From positions 1 through 64,000 of the forward strand of contig JANQEN010000135.1 of NCBI GenBank assembly GCA_028278335.1: a stretch of DNA of 64,000 nt. The letters run 5' to 3'. Each line of letters begins with the position of its first letter. Within the stretch, counting starts at the first letter, position 1. This document shows, in pieces, positions 9,420-18,322 of the stretch. The position numbers and the translations under genes were made by a program. The DNA comes from Chitinivibrionales bacterium (lineage in GTDB: Bacteria; Fibrobacterota; Chitinivibrionia; Chitinivibrionales; JANQEN01). The notes under the pieces were generated by a model. The model saw only the letters and a list, made by a program, of their open reading frames with translations. It was not told the origin of the DNA and searched no databases.

Positions 9420-10038
9420 TCGTATCATTTGGAGCGATTTACAAAAAGAGGATCGATCGGAAGATACTTTTAAGAACATCCTTGAAAAGGTCAATGGCGG
9501 AGCTGTTTTTGTGTATCCCACTGAGACGGTCTATGGGCTTGGTGGGATCACCACTGATGAGGTGCGTGAAAAAATATATGCCATAAAAAACCGGGGAAAG
9601 AGCAATCCCCTGATCATCGTTGCTGGTCGTCAAGAACAGTTTTCCAAATTTAACCTGGAAATGAATAAAAGTGCTCGTTGGCTTGCACAACAATTTTGGC
9701 CGGGAAAGATCACCTTGATCCTTCCGGTTACCAATTCAGATGAAACCATTGGTGTGCGTATTTCAGATCATCCCTTTATCCAATATTTTTCTGATCATTG
9801 CGACTGGCCACTTTTTTCAACCAGTGCCAACATCAGTGGTGAGGAGTACTGTGGTGAACCAGATTATCTGTACTCTCTCTTCGAAAATAAGGTCGATCTG
9901 ATGATAGATTATGGTGTACTTCCCCAGTCACCACCTTCTACGGTGGTTGATGTGACCAACGAAGGGGCTATACGAGTATTGCGAGAGGGTGTTGTAAGCA
10001 TTAAAGAACTATTCTCATCTCTTAACAAAATGGACTAA
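9403..10038 (+). CDS. tsaC: Threonylcarbamoyl-AMP synthase (Sua5/YrdC family)
   Basis: This enzyme makes threonylcarbamoyl-AMP from threonine, bicarbonate and ATP for the t6A37 modification of ANN-decoding tRNAs. The single YrdC domain of about 211 residues shows VYPTETVYGLGG, the basic patch KNRGKSNPLIIV, WPGKITLIL, IGVRISDHP, FSTSANISGE and STVVDVT-x-IRVLREG. It lacks the extra Sua5 C-terminal domain, so it is the short type. The start is uncertain: GTG at 9403 lies 8 bases after AGGGA and overlaps purE by 17 bases; ATG at 9409 is the alternative. The tight overlap indicates cotranscription with purE. The TssM-like gene starts 3 bases after its stop. Confidence 0.95.
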   Translation: MTMQADRIIWSDLQKEDRSEDTFKNILEKVNGGAVFVYPTETVYGLGGITTDEVREKIYAIKNRGKSNPLIIVAGRQEQFSKFNLEMNKSARWLAQQFWPGKITLILPVTNSDETIGVRISDHPFIQYFSDHCDWPLFSTSANISGEEYCGEPDYLYSLFENKVDLMIDYGVLPQSPPSTVVDVTNEGAIRVLREGVVSIKELFSSLNKMD

Positions 10039-10041
10039 TCC

Positions 10042-13000
10042 ATGAAAAAAAGGACAAAAAGGGTATTACCCTGGTGGATCGTACTTGGTGTCGTTGGTAT
10101 CATACTCATTATTCTTGGTGTTTTCCTTCCCATACCTGGTTGGATCACTGGTTTGACAACGATCCTCTGTTGGCTAGGCACTGCAGTCTGGGTAACACTC
10201 CATTTTGTTTTGGGGAATAAAAAAAAGAGTAGCTCCGGCCCAATTGCCGGAGATCGTATTGTTTACAAACGCGTTTCTCAAGAAATCAATCTTGCCATTG
10301 AGCGATATCTCGAGTCGGTCAAACGAAAGGGCTTTTTACGTCGTGGTGCTCTATATGAGCGTCCCTGGTTTTTGGTATGTGGCCAGGATAAATCGGGAAA
10401 GTCTCAGCTTCTCTCTGGTTCAGGACTCCACTTTCCCTTGCAATATCCCACAGAACAGGATGGTATGATGCTTGCCGATCAGAGCGGCATCTCCTGGAAC
10501 TTTGGCAATGATGCGGTTTGGGTTGATGTGCCTGGTGTTCTTATGAATGAGAGTGGCAAAGATGAGTGGCGCGCAACGGTGAGTGCTATTCAGAATGTGC
10601 GTTCAGAACGGGCTATTGACGGAATGGTGATGACGGTCAATGCAGGGCTCTTTCTTAATGATGATCCCCACCTTATTAAGCAGACCGCCAGTGAACTGCG
10701 CCAGCGCATTGATGAGCTGATTGCTGCATGGGGAATTGAATTTCCGGTTTTTCTCGTTATTAGTCGCAGTGATACTATCCCTGGATTTAATGAGCTCTTT
10801 CGTGATCCTGCAGGAAAGTGGAATGAGCAAATTCTTGGTGCGACCCTTTCCGGCGAACAGCTGCGAGAATCTCCACGCCGTGCCTTTTTGAAGGAGTTTG
10901 AAATCCTCAGCGAATCATTAAAGGATTTACGCCTGCGAATGCTTGCAAAGGAGAAGACCGAGGAGCGCAGACGGTTGATTTGCCGGTTTGTCATCCACTT
11001 TGATGGGCTCCAGCAGAAATTGGGTGATTTCATATCTGAGCTGTTTAAACCAAGTTCCTATGAAGGAAGGCCGGCATTTCGGGGTTTTTATTTTACCAGT
11101 TGTGTCCCTTTGGAAGATGATTCACCGCAACAGTCAAATTTGCAGATCAGTGTTAGTAATACCATTGCCAGTCATCCCCTCAACCCACATCGTCTTAAAG
11201 GCGAGGATAAACCTATAACCTCCACTGCACGGGGTCAACAGGTTCGTCCCTTTTTTACCCACACCCTATTTAGAGATGTGATTCCCGGAGGATCTAATCT
11301 TGTTAAAAAGACTCAACGTTTCTCTCGCCGGGAGATGCTTCGTCACTATGGATTATCGGGGCTCATATTTTTGGTGGCCCTGGTGTTGGGCACCTACATT
11401 TTTGCCTCTGGTAGAAAATCAATTGGTTTAAATAACTCGGTGAAGAAAGAGCTGCAGCTTTCCCAAGGCACAGCTGGAACACGATCAGAGGTTTACAAAC
11501 GGCTTGGCCGTTTGGGCACGACGGTTTCTATGCTTAAACAGATGGAGGAGAAGGGTGCGCCCCTCTCAATGGGTTTAGGCATGTATAAGGCTGATAAAGC
11601 TTATGAACCAGTAAAGCAGGAATATTTTAAAAAGGTAAATAAATATATTGTCGGACCGGCAACGCAGTGGCTTGAATATCGTATTAAACGCTACACGGAG
11701 CGGTCACAGGAACTTTCCGGTGATGACTACCGAGAGCTCTATCGGACACTCAAGACGTATCTATCCATTTCAGAGGCGGTTGCTGGACAATTTAAATTGG
11801 TTGATACTGCAGCTCTGCATGGTGCGCTATTGGAGTCGGTAAAATCAGCCTTGCTCACATCAAAACGGGGCTCACGACTTTCAGAGAATGTAGAAACCAT
11901 TCTTCAAAATAATATTGGACTCTATCTTGAATACCTTAAAGCTGGTGATTTCCCCTTAATACAGGAAAACCAGATTTTGGTGTCCCGGGCTCGCAGACGA
12001 CTCTGTCGATTACCCAATGCACAAACGCTGTATGAGTCAGTGATAAATCGTCTCTCTGTTGAGGCTCCTCGGCTTACCTTGGATGAGATCCTTTCACGAG
12101 AAGGTCAGGGTATATTAGAGACTGATCAAAGTATTAGTATGCTCTATACCCAGGATGGGTGGGACCATTTTGTCCAAAAAGGGCTTTTGGAGAGAAGTAA
12201 GGATCCCTACAAAATTGATTGGGTACTTGGAACAGCGGCAAGTCAAATGCCTAAAAATACTTTGGATCCAGAAGGTCTTTATCAAGATCTGTTAGCGGTC
12301 TATTTTGCAGATGTCAAGAGCAAGTGGTTGGCATTTTTAATGTCCTTATCAATGGAGCCCTTTGGTGATATATCGCGAAGCGGGAGGATCTTACAAAAGC
12401 TTGGACGAGACCAATCAGAGATAGCACGGCTTTTTGAAAAGGTGTCCGAACTGACCCATATAAAAGAACAAGAAGAGGATGGACCAGAAGTTCCCGGTGT
12501 TGTGTCGAAAATGGCAAAGAAAAAGGTGAAGAAGTTGACCAAGGTCAAGGTCGATCCTACCACCTTTTTTAAACGGAAAAAGGGTGTTGAAGAGTTGAGT
12601 AATGCCTTTAAACCATTTCGTTCCTTTGTTAAATCAGCTGGCGGTTCTTTTGAAGGTTTTAAAGGGTACCAAGATAAACTGCTTACCCTTGCAGAGAAAT
12701 TGATCGCCCTGGATGCCAATAATGGTGATAAAGTTGTTGCACTTTTTAATGGCAAGGAGAGTGATCCTCTATTAAGTGCTTGGAACTTTACCAATGGTGA
12801 GCTTGCTGGTCTTCCTGATGAGTTATCCCATGCAATTCGCACGCTGCTACTGAGCCCTATTGAGTATACGGGAACTGCTGTTTCAAATAGTCTTAGAGAG
12901 CACCTTAATTCACTTTGGCATGATGATGTGTTCACGCCCTTTACTAAGCGGATGGCTGGGCGTTATCCCTTTATTAAGCGGGGTGATGAAGCGCTCTTTG

Positions 13001-13632
13001 ATGATGTTATGGACTTTTTTCGACCCACCACCGGAGTCTTGTGGGGCTTCTATGATAGGCGTCTCTCCTCCTTTATTATAAAGCGCGATAACAAGTGGCA
13101 GGTTAAAAAAATTGGTACTGTTGAAGTACACTTTTCACCCAAACTGCTGACAACCTTAAAAAGGGCTGAACAGATCAGAGATATCTTTTTTCAACCCGAT
13201 GGAACACTCAGGACTCAAAAGCTGGCTATTACCTCTTCAAAAAGCAACAAGAACAGTGCCATCTTTATTATTGCTGACCAGGAGTATAAGTTAGAACCGG
13301 CAGGTGTGGGTGATCAAATTCAGTTTACCTGGCCCAATGAAGCTGGTTCTAAGGGAATCTCTCTTAAGATTTTTGCTAATGAATCAGCTGCAAAAGATTT
13401 TATCTATGGTGGTCAGTGGGGATTGATGCGACTCTTTGACGACGCCAAAGTGAACGTGCTTAACAAACGCTCCTTTAATGCAAAATGGCATGTCAATGTT
13501 CAGAATATTTATATGATCTATTTTGTCTGTACCATCAGAGTATCTGGCTCAGATCATCCCTTTATGGGAAGATTCTTTGAAAAATTCGATTGTCCTGGAA
13601 AAATTACGCTGGAGCAGAAAGGGACATCTTAA
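10042..13632 (+). CDS. TssM/IcmF-like type VI secretion membrane protein (orphan)
   Basis: The 1196-residue protein has the TssM layout: two N-terminal membrane helices (about 9-30 and 36-57), a cytoplasmic P-loop domain with Walker A GQDKSGKS (114-121) and a DVPGVL Walker-B-like segment, a third membrane helix (about 430-450, GLIFLVALVLG), then a long periplasmic part. The C-terminal region has the YPF ... FFRP-x-x-GVLWGFYDRRLSSF pattern seen at the end of TssM, followed by a beta-rich tail. In type VI secretion TssM links TssL and TssJ into the trans-envelope complex. No other T6SS gene is visible here, and it is packed 3 bases behind tsaC, so it may be a stand-alone IcmF-family protein. 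The middle of the periplasmic part is Lys-rich (about 818-840). Confidence 0.88.
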   Translation: MKKRTKRVLPWWIVLGVVGIILIILGVFLPIPGWITGLTTILCWLGTAVWVTLHFVLGNKKKSSSGPIAGDRIVYKRVSQEINLAIERYLESVKRKGFLRRGALYERPWFLVCGQDKSGKSQLLSGSGLHFPLQYPTEQDGMMLADQSGISWNFGNDAVWVDVPGVLMNESGKDEWRATVSAIQNVRSERAIDGMVMTVNAGLFLNDDPHLIKQTASELRQRIDELIAAWGIEFPVFLVISRSDTIPGFNELFRDPAGKWNEQILGATLSGEQLRESPRRAFLKEFEILSESLKDLRLRMLAKEKTEERRRLICRFVIHFDGLQQKLGDFISELFKPSSYEGRPAFRGFYFTSCVPLEDDSPQQSNLQISVSNTIASHPLNPHRLKGEDKPITSTARGQQVRPFFTHTLFRDVIPGGSNLVKKTQRFSRREMLRHYGLSGLIFLVALVLGTYIFASGRKSIGLNNSVKKELQLSQGTAGTRSEVYKRLGRLGTTVSMLKQMEEKGAPLSMGLGMYKADKAYEPVKQEYFKKVNKYIVGPATQWLEYRIKRYTERSQELSGDDYRELYRTLKTYLSISEAVAGQFKLVDTAALHGALLESVKSALLTSKRGSRLSENVETILQNNIGLYLEYLKAGDFPLIQENQILVSRARRRLCRLPNAQTLYESVINRLSVEAPRLTLDEILSREGQGILETDQSISMLYTQDGWDHFVQKGLLERSKDPYKIDWVLGTAASQMPKNTLDPEGLYQDLLAVYFADVKSKWLAFLMSLSMEPFGDISRSGRILQKLGRDQSEIARLFEKVSELTHIKEQEEDGPEVPGVVSKMAKKKVKKLTKVKVDPTTFFKRKKGVEELSNAFKPFRSFVKSAGGSFEGFKGYQDKLLTLAEKLIALDANNGDKVVALFNGKESDPLLSAWNFTNGELAGLPDELSHAIRTLLLSPIEYTGTAVSNSLREHLNSLWHDDVFTPFTKRMAGRYPFIKRGDEALFDDVMDFFRPTTGVLWGFYDRRLSSFIIKRDNKWQVKKIGTVEVHFSPKLLTTLKRAEQIRDIFFQPDGTLRTQKLAITSSKSNKNSAIFIIADQEYKLEPAGVGDQIQFTWPNEAGSKGISLKIFANESAAKDFIYGGQWGLMRLFDDAKVNVLNKRSFNAKWHVNVQNIYMIYFVCTIRVSGSDHPFMGRFFEKFDCPGKITLEQKGTS

Positions 13633-13643
13633 GGTGAAGGCTG

Positions 13644-14105
13644 TTAACTCAACTCTTTCTGTTTCTGGACTACGTACTCCTTAATGATTCGAACAAAGCG
13701 TTGCAGTGAGTGAATTGTTCGCGCAGAAATTTGTTGCCATGAAGGATTGCCGATAAGATCACCCATGAGGGCAGTCTTTTTAAAGAGCGATGCTAAGTCT
13801 GCCACTGCCTCAATCTGCTTGGGATTAATAGTAAGCGTGATTTTGCTTTGGTCTGGATCAGCATGCCCCTGATATATCTCCGCAAGGTCTGCTATCTCCT
13901 GTGTAATGGGAACCGCCCCAATCAGTTCTATTTCAAAGGAATTTTGCTTTTTAAAATTTATAAATATATTACAAAATTCACTTATATTATCGTAATCATG
14001 CTGATCATCGATCTGCAAATAGGGATATCTTTTCCTTGTTTTGAAAATATTTTGAATGTTTGTATGATATGATTCAAGTATATGTTTTTGTAACCTTCGA
14101 GACAT
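13644..14105 (-). CDS. Hypothetical protein, 153 residues
   Basis: I do not recognise this family. The protein is soluble, begins with a basic segment (SRRLQKHILESYHTN), has a predicted beta-alpha middle (FEIELIGAVPITQEIADLAEIY; KITLTINPKQIEAVADLASLF) and ends with a charged helix (VRIIKEYVVQKQKELS). The two related stretches around EIADLAEIY and EAVADLASL hint at an internal duplication. It faces the TssM-like gene tail to tail with an 11-base spacer. The upstream region is AT-rich, as expected for its own promoter. Composition and frame integrity support a real gene. Confidence 0.7.
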   Translation of the reverse strand: MSRRLQKHILESYHTNIQNIFKTRKRYPYLQIDDQHDYDNISEFCNIFINFKKQNSFEIELIGAVPITQEIADLAEIYQGHADPDQSKITLTINPKQIEAVADLASLFKKTALMGDLIGNPSWQQISARTIHSLQRFVRIIKEYVVQKQKELS

Positions 14106-14246
14106 GGAACTTCCTTAAAGCAATAATTGCCGATGCTCGTCTTTTTAAGTAAAGTAATTTTATTTAATAATATATCAATAATCTAAAAAAGTGTTAATAA
14201 AATTCTTCGAAAATTGAACCTAAGAATATAGGGATTAACCAATTCA

Positions 14247-14618
14247 ATGTCAAATGTAATTATTCTAATGCTTCTTCCCTGCGTTTTAGCTGGAATAATT
14301 GCTGAAATCATAACTATTGCCATGCCTGAAAAAGTTATGGTCTTGGTAAAAGACAATCCTGAAGAGCTTATGCATAAACCTTTCTATAAACGATTACTAT
14401 TACTTTCTGGAATCTATCTTTTTGCGATTGTTCTATTGCTCTTTTTTGGTATTCCTCGGTTTAAACTCTATGGATTCTTGCTTCTCTCCTTCTCTTTGTG
14501 TAGCTGGTTGAATAGACCTTTTTTAGAAAAGTGGCCGGTAGTTATCATCGTACAATCAACCATCAACCTGACCCTCTTAGTTGATGTAGAACGGATACTC
14601 CTTTTTTCATTTCTTTAA
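14247..14618 (+). CDS. Small integral membrane protein, 123 residues
   Basis: Four hydrophobic helices are visible (about residues 4-24, 47-67, 70-90 and 96-115), separated by a charged loop (PEKVMVLVKDNPEELMHKPFYKR). There is no signal-peptide cleavage site and no motif I can attach to a family. It lies between two minus-strand genes and is the only plus-strand gene of this segment, so it is probably transcribed alone. Its stop is 19 bases from the stop of the convergent radical SAM gene. Confidence 0.6.
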   Translation: MSNVIILMLLPCVLAGIIAEIITIAMPEKVMVLVKDNPEELMHKPFYKRLLLLSGIYLFAIVLLLFFGIPRFKLYGFLLLSFSLCSWLNRPFLEKWPVVIIVQSTINLTLLVDVERILLFSFL

Positions 14619-14637
14619 TCAGAGCTAGTATTACCAA

Positions 14638-15957
14638 TTACATTTTCGGATAGAGTGAGTTGTTTCGTTCTTTTGCACATATTTTTATCTCATCCACAGC
14701 ATTGGTGCCCCAACCGGGTAATTGGGTAATAAAGTAGGTATCATTGTGGGTCAGAGGATTATGTAGAATCTGAGGGGCTGATTGTACAAAGTGATCAAAT
14801 AGGGGAGTCTTGGGCACTGGGGATATAAAAACCGGCTTGACAAGCACCTTTTGTGCTGCTACAAATTCGATCTCCTCCATAACCTCTTCTACTGTTTGAC
14901 CAGGTAAGCCTGCCATAACATAGACGCCGATTTCAGTTGCGTTATACCCACACTTTTTTGATTGTGTAACTTTTTCTATAAGCTCTTGCCGAGTAGATTT
15001 GCCATAGGTGTCACTGGAATACTTAGATGATCCCGACTCATAGCCGAAGCGAAGGGTTTTTATGCCAAAGACTTTCATGGCATCCAAGACCTTCGGATTG
15101 AGCCATCGAATATGAAGTCCATTGGGTGTGTGTAAACGAATGTTCGGGGCAGTACTATTGATCTTTTCAAGGAATGGTAAAAACTGTTTTTCTGGATGAA
15201 ATAGAAGGGCATCATCGTAGAAGGCAAAATCTGCTATTCCATAGGAGTTATATAAATGGGTTACCTCTTCGATTACCTGGTTAAGGTCGCGGGGGTGATA
15301 TTTAGGTGACAGCAAAGAGGAAGCGCAATAGGAACAACGAAATGGACATCCCAGAGAGGTTAGAATTGGTCCGTGATGCCAGTGCTTTTTCTTTGTGAAA
15401 ACTGGAATAAAGGAGGGGCTCCATTGTGATAAGGAGAGGCTGTTAAAGAGGGGAATTGTTTTTATAGTTTCTGAGAGGGGTCCGGCAAAGAGAAATGTGT
15501 CGGGAAATTTCTTTTGCACTAAATCGGGAATTAAGGTGGCAGAGGTGCCACCAACAACAAGTGGTGTTTTGGGGAAATGCTTTTTAATATTTTCTATAGT
15601 TTCCACAAGTCCATCAAACCAATAGGTCATAGCGGAGCCAACAAAGATTATATCCGGAGGTTTTGAGTCAGAAATAAGGGTGTCAAAGAGCTCTTTAGAA
15701 ATCCCATATCGCTTATACCTACGCGGGATTTGACTATAAAGCAATGGCTTTTCTATAACCGTATGGGGAAAATTTCCTGTACTAAACCGTTTTGAGCGAC
15801 TTGAACTCTCCCTTTGGAGACAGTTTATAAAGGTATACTCCCATTGATTATGGTGGAGCAGAGAGATTAAAAAGTAGAGTCCCACCGGGTGCATCCATTC
15901 ATCATAGAGTTTGAAATCTGTTACCCAGGGATTTATGACCAAGGCGTGCTTTGCCAT
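14638..15957 (-). CDS. B12-binding-domain radical SAM protein
   Basis: The protein is about 439 residues. The N-terminal half (to about 185) is a Rossmann-like domain of the cobalamin-binding type (HALVINPWVTDF; VGSAMTYW; VVGGTSATL). The radical SAM core follows with the cluster motif CPFRCSYC (C-x3-C-x2-C), then DFAFYDDALLF and TLRFGYESGS. The layout matches the large family of B12-binding radical SAM enzymes, whose members methylate or rearrange diverse substrates; no substrate can be read from the sequence. No DxHxxG motif is obvious in the N-terminal domain, so cobalamin may not be bound. ATG at 15957 fits the family start; an in-frame TTG at 16005 after AGGTG would add 16 residues. Confidence 0.88.
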   Translation of the reverse strand: MAKHALVINPWVTDFKLYDEWMHPVGLYFLISLLHHNQWEYTFINCLQRESSSRSKRFSTGNFPHTVIEKPLLYSQIPRRYKRYGISKELFDTLISDSKPPDIIFVGSAMTYWFDGLVETIENIKKHFPKTPLVVGGTSATLIPDLVQKKFPDTFLFAGPLSETIKTIPLFNSLSLSQWSPSFIPVFTKKKHWHHGPILTSLGCPFRCSYCASSLLSPKYHPRDLNQVIEEVTHLYNSYGIADFAFYDDALLFHPEKQFLPFLEKINSTAPNIRLHTPNGLHIRWLNPKVLDAMKVFGIKTLRFGYESGSSKYSSDTYGKSTRQELIEKVTQSKKCGYNATEIGVYVMAGLPGQTVEEVMEEIEFVAAQKVLVKPVFISPVPKTPLFDHFVQSAPQILHNPLTHNDTYFITQLPGWGTNAVDEIKICAKERNNSLYPKM

Positions 15958-16016
15958 ATTTACACATTCTGTTTTGAGTAAAATTGCTAGGTTATGTATA
16001 TTCAAAAATATATTAC

Positions 16017-16180
16017 ACCTAAAATGAGCGATTTTATTTGGAAAATCTCATGTCATCCGCACTACTCCTGGGATTCCTTAAAATACTCACTTAACCTTCC
16101 AGGTTAAGCTGCGTTTTTATAAAATCCATTAGCAGCACGGCTAACCTAACCTTTTCTCAAAACAATCGCTCAATTTAGGT
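16017..16180. repeat. Putative small non-coding element with terminal inverted repeats
   Basis: The left end (ACCTAAAATGAGCGATT, 16017-16033) and the right end (AATCGCTCAATTTAGGT, 16164-16180) are inverted repeats matching at 16 of 17 positions. Inside lies a perfect hairpin CTTAACCT-TCC-AGGTTAAG (16090-16108). No open frame is present. A related remnant with the same termini fused is at 57819-57840. The architecture resembles a MITE-type element of about 164 bp; no target-site duplication was established. Confidence 0.5.
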
Positions 16181-16227
16181 TACATTCATTGATAGGTTTA
16201 ATTGTAGGTTATTTCAAAGGGGGTTTA

Positions 16228-17343
16228 ATGGATATAGCACCATTTAAGTTAGAGCGTTTTTTTGCTCAGCATGAGTTCTCTTTAAAGTATCAGATGAGCT
16301 CCTCCGACTGCGACACCTGTACAATCCAAGAGCTTATTTCGCTTGACAACGAGGATTATACAGACCAATTCATGCAGCTATCCCTTGGGTATACCGAAGC
16401 CCCGGGTAAGGAGTCGCTTAGAAAATCGATAAGTCATTTGTATCAAGCGGTAACCGAGGATGAAATCGTAGTAGCAGCTCCACAGGAGCTCATCTTTCTT
16501 GGATTAAATGCCTTATTGGAGAAAGGTGATGAGGTGATCACACTTTTTCCGCTTTATCAATCACTGTTAGAAATCCCAGAATCTCTTGGTTGTCAGATAA
16601 CACGGTGGCCTTTACATAATAGTGGCGATCGATGGCAGCTTGACCTTAATTTTCTGGAGCATGCTATTTCATCGAAAACCAAAGCTATTATATTAAACTT
16701 CCCCCACAATCCCACTGGTTTTGTTCCAAAACAGGAGGAACTCTCTCAGATCATTGCAATAGCACGTCACCATGGGATTGTTCTTTTTTCTGATGAGATG
16801 TACCATGATTTAGAATATTTTTACGACACTCAGCTAACACCAATGGTGGACCTATATGAGAAAGGTATTTCCCTGAGTGGGCTCTCTAAAAGCTATGGTC
16901 TCCCAGGTCTTCGCATTGGGTGGTTGGTATCAAAGGATCAAGATTTTTTATACAGAGTTAAAACCCTAAAAGACTATACAACAATCTGCAACAGCGCACC
17001 CAGTGAGTTTCTTGCAGAGATAGCTTTAAAAAAGAGGAAATATCTAATCAATAAAAGTTTAGACACAATTAGAAAAAATTATAATAGCGTCTCCGAACTC
17101 TTTGGTGCCTATAATAGCATTCTTCATTTAAACAAAGGGGAGGGGGGCTCAGTGCTCTTTCCCTATTTTACCAATGAGAGATCAGCCAAAGAGGTTGCCC
17201 AGGATTGTGCACAGAGAAAAAAACTGTTGCTTGTTTCTGGAGACCTTTTTGATATGCCCCATAACTACTTCCGCATTGGGCTTGGAAGAGATGACCTTCC
17301 CCAAGCATTGGAGCAGTTTTCGGATTATCTAGCTAGTTTGTAG
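16228..17343 (+). CDS. PLP-dependent class I/II aminotransferase
   Basis: The product is about 371 residues with the fold-type I aminotransferase landmarks: LGYTEAPGKESLR near the N-terminus, NFPHNPTG at about 170, the SDEMYHDLEY segment whose Asp and Tyr contact PLP, the PLP-lysine motif SGLSKSYGLPGLRIGW, and the C-terminal YFRIGLG with the substrate-carboxylate Arg. Such enzymes use amino acids or related amines; the substrate here is not determinable. The ATG at 16228 is preferred because AAAGGGGG lies 4 bases upstream; an in-frame upstream extension to 16189 has no such site. The 3-prime end overlaps the convergent thioredoxin gene by 11 bases. Confidence 0.93.
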   Translation: MDIAPFKLERFFAQHEFSLKYQMSSSDCDTCTIQELISLDNEDYTDQFMQLSLGYTEAPGKESLRKSISHLYQAVTEDEIVVAAPQELIFLGLNALLEKGDEVITLFPLYQSLLEIPESLGCQITRWPLHNSGDRWQLDLNFLEHAISSKTKAIILNFPHNPTGFVPKQEELSQIIAIARHHGIVLFSDEMYHDLEYFYDTQLTPMVDLYEKGISLSGLSKSYGLPGLRIGWLVSKDQDFLYRVKTLKDYTTICNSAPSEFLAEIALKKRKYLINKSLDTIRKNYNSVSELFGAYNSILHLNKGEGGSVLFPYFTNERSAKEVAQDCAQRKKLLLVSGDLFDMPHNYFRIGLGRDDLPQALEQFSDYLASL

Positions 17344-17803
17344 AATATTGATTGATTGCTTTAATATACGCCTCTTTAGGCATGAGTCCTGTCATTGAAT
17401 GCACTGTTTTTCCATTTTTGGTAAAAACAACGTGCGGTATACCGGAAACTTTATATTTTTGTGCAATTGCTTTATGCTTCATCACATCGACTTTAAATAC
17501 AGTAGCCCTATCCTGACTCTCTTCAGCAATTTTTTGTAGTAGTGGCGAAAGTGCTTTACAGGGAGCGCACCAGTCTGCATAAAAATCAAAAATGAGAAGT
17601 CGATCTTGGTTTGAATTAAGCACCTCATTAAAATGACCTTCACTTTGTATGAGCGTTACCGGGCCTGTGGTAGGTTTGGTAGCGGTTGCCGAATTCTCTG
17701 TGGCTGGTGTTGTTTTCTGGTTTTCCGGCTCCTTAGGCTTTGCACAGGAGGTAATCATTACAAGAGCTGCTGAGAGGATGCCAATAATAAGATTTTTTTT
17801 CAT
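17333..17803 (-). CDS. Thioredoxin-like lipoprotein
   Basis: The 156-residue product begins with a lipoprotein signal peptide (MKKNLIIGILSAALVMITSC, lipid-modified Cys20) and a Pro/Thr-rich linker to about residue 48, followed by a thioredoxin domain with the intact redox motif W-C-A-P-C-K (Cys79 and Cys82) and cis-Pro123 in SGIPHV. It should act in the envelope in thiol-disulfide exchange, for example keeping extracytoplasmic thiols reduced or protecting against oxidation (family inference). The final codons overlap the convergent aminotransferase gene. Compare the cytoplasmic homologue at 3520-3873, which has lost the first cysteine. Confidence 0.93.
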   Translation of the reverse strand: MKKNLIIGILSAALVMITSCAKPKEPENQKTTPATENSATATKPTTGPVTLIQSEGHFNEVLNSNQDRLLIFDFYADWCAPCKALSPLLQKIAEESQDRATVFKVDVMKHKAIAQKYKVSGIPHVVFTKNGKTVHSMTGLMPKEAYIKAINQYSTN

Positions 17804-17952
17804 CGGTTCGGTTCCCTATTAATTGATTTTTATAAAAATTTTGGTAGTTACATAAAATACATTCTTTTCTTCATTGTTTGGAAAATACAAACCGGTTATC
17901 AAAATTTCTCTGATTTTTGAACCTGGATAGTTAGAGGTCGTGTCATAACTAT

Positions 17953-18067
17953 TAAATTGGCTCATGTCATTACGAGCGAAGCGCGGGACTTGGTGAGCCT
18001 CTGCGAATAATCTCGCATTTTGAGCCAATTTAAGGGATTGCCACGTCGCTACGCTCCTCGCAATGAC
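17953..18067. repeat. Palindromic dispersed repeat of the GTCATTGCGAG type
   Basis: The outer termini GTCATTACGAG (17966-17976) and CTCGCAATGAC (18057-18067) are inverted repeats with one mismatch. An interleaved perfect 13-bp pair, TTAAATTGGCTCA (17953-17965) and TGAGCCAATTTAA (18021-18033), lies with them. The right part (GGATTGCCACGTCGCTACGCTCCTCGCAATGAC, in pieces) is the widespread bacterial palindromic repeat that often yields spurious reading frames with IARSVATWQS- and RFARNDM-like peptides. It is non-coding. With the hairpin element at 18180-18322 it fills most of the 715-base gap from 17804 to 18518. Confidence 0.75.
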
Positions 18068-18179
18068 ATTTTTTTGGAATTGTGACACAGCTTTAGTTAA
18101 TGGGTGGTATATAGTATTCGCGATACCCTGTGAAAAGGGCGGCTAAATTGATTTAGGCCTGATACATTGATACACGTTC

Positions 18180-18322
18180 AACCCAGACTATGCAGTAGGA
18201 GTAGATGCAGAAGTGCAAGATTATGATTTAGTAAGACTTGAAGGTTTTGAAGGTCATATCTACAAGGTGATATGGCCGAAAAGCCTGAAAGTCTTAATGG
18301 GCATAGGGTTGTGCTTCTGCGC
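18180..18322 (+). repeat. Long-hairpin dispersed repeat, copy 2
   Basis: This is the inverted partner of 1-143, about 94 percent identical. From 18208 to 18320 it can fold as a single imperfect hairpin of about 113 nt: GCAGAAGTGCAA with TTGTGCTTCTGC, TAAGACTTGAAGG with CCTGAAAGTCTTA, and GGTCATATC with GATATGGCC around TACAAGGT. It lies about 200 bases upstream of the DUF5011/TPR gene. An open frame without a start codon crosses it in the same register as copy 1. Confidence 0.8.

Noticed and set aside
17819-18088. An 89-codon minus-strand open frame with IARSVATWQS and RFARNDM-like peptides
   Set aside because: These peptides are the usual spurious translation of the widespread GTCATTGCGAG palindromic repeat, and the frame covers the repeat at 17953-18067.
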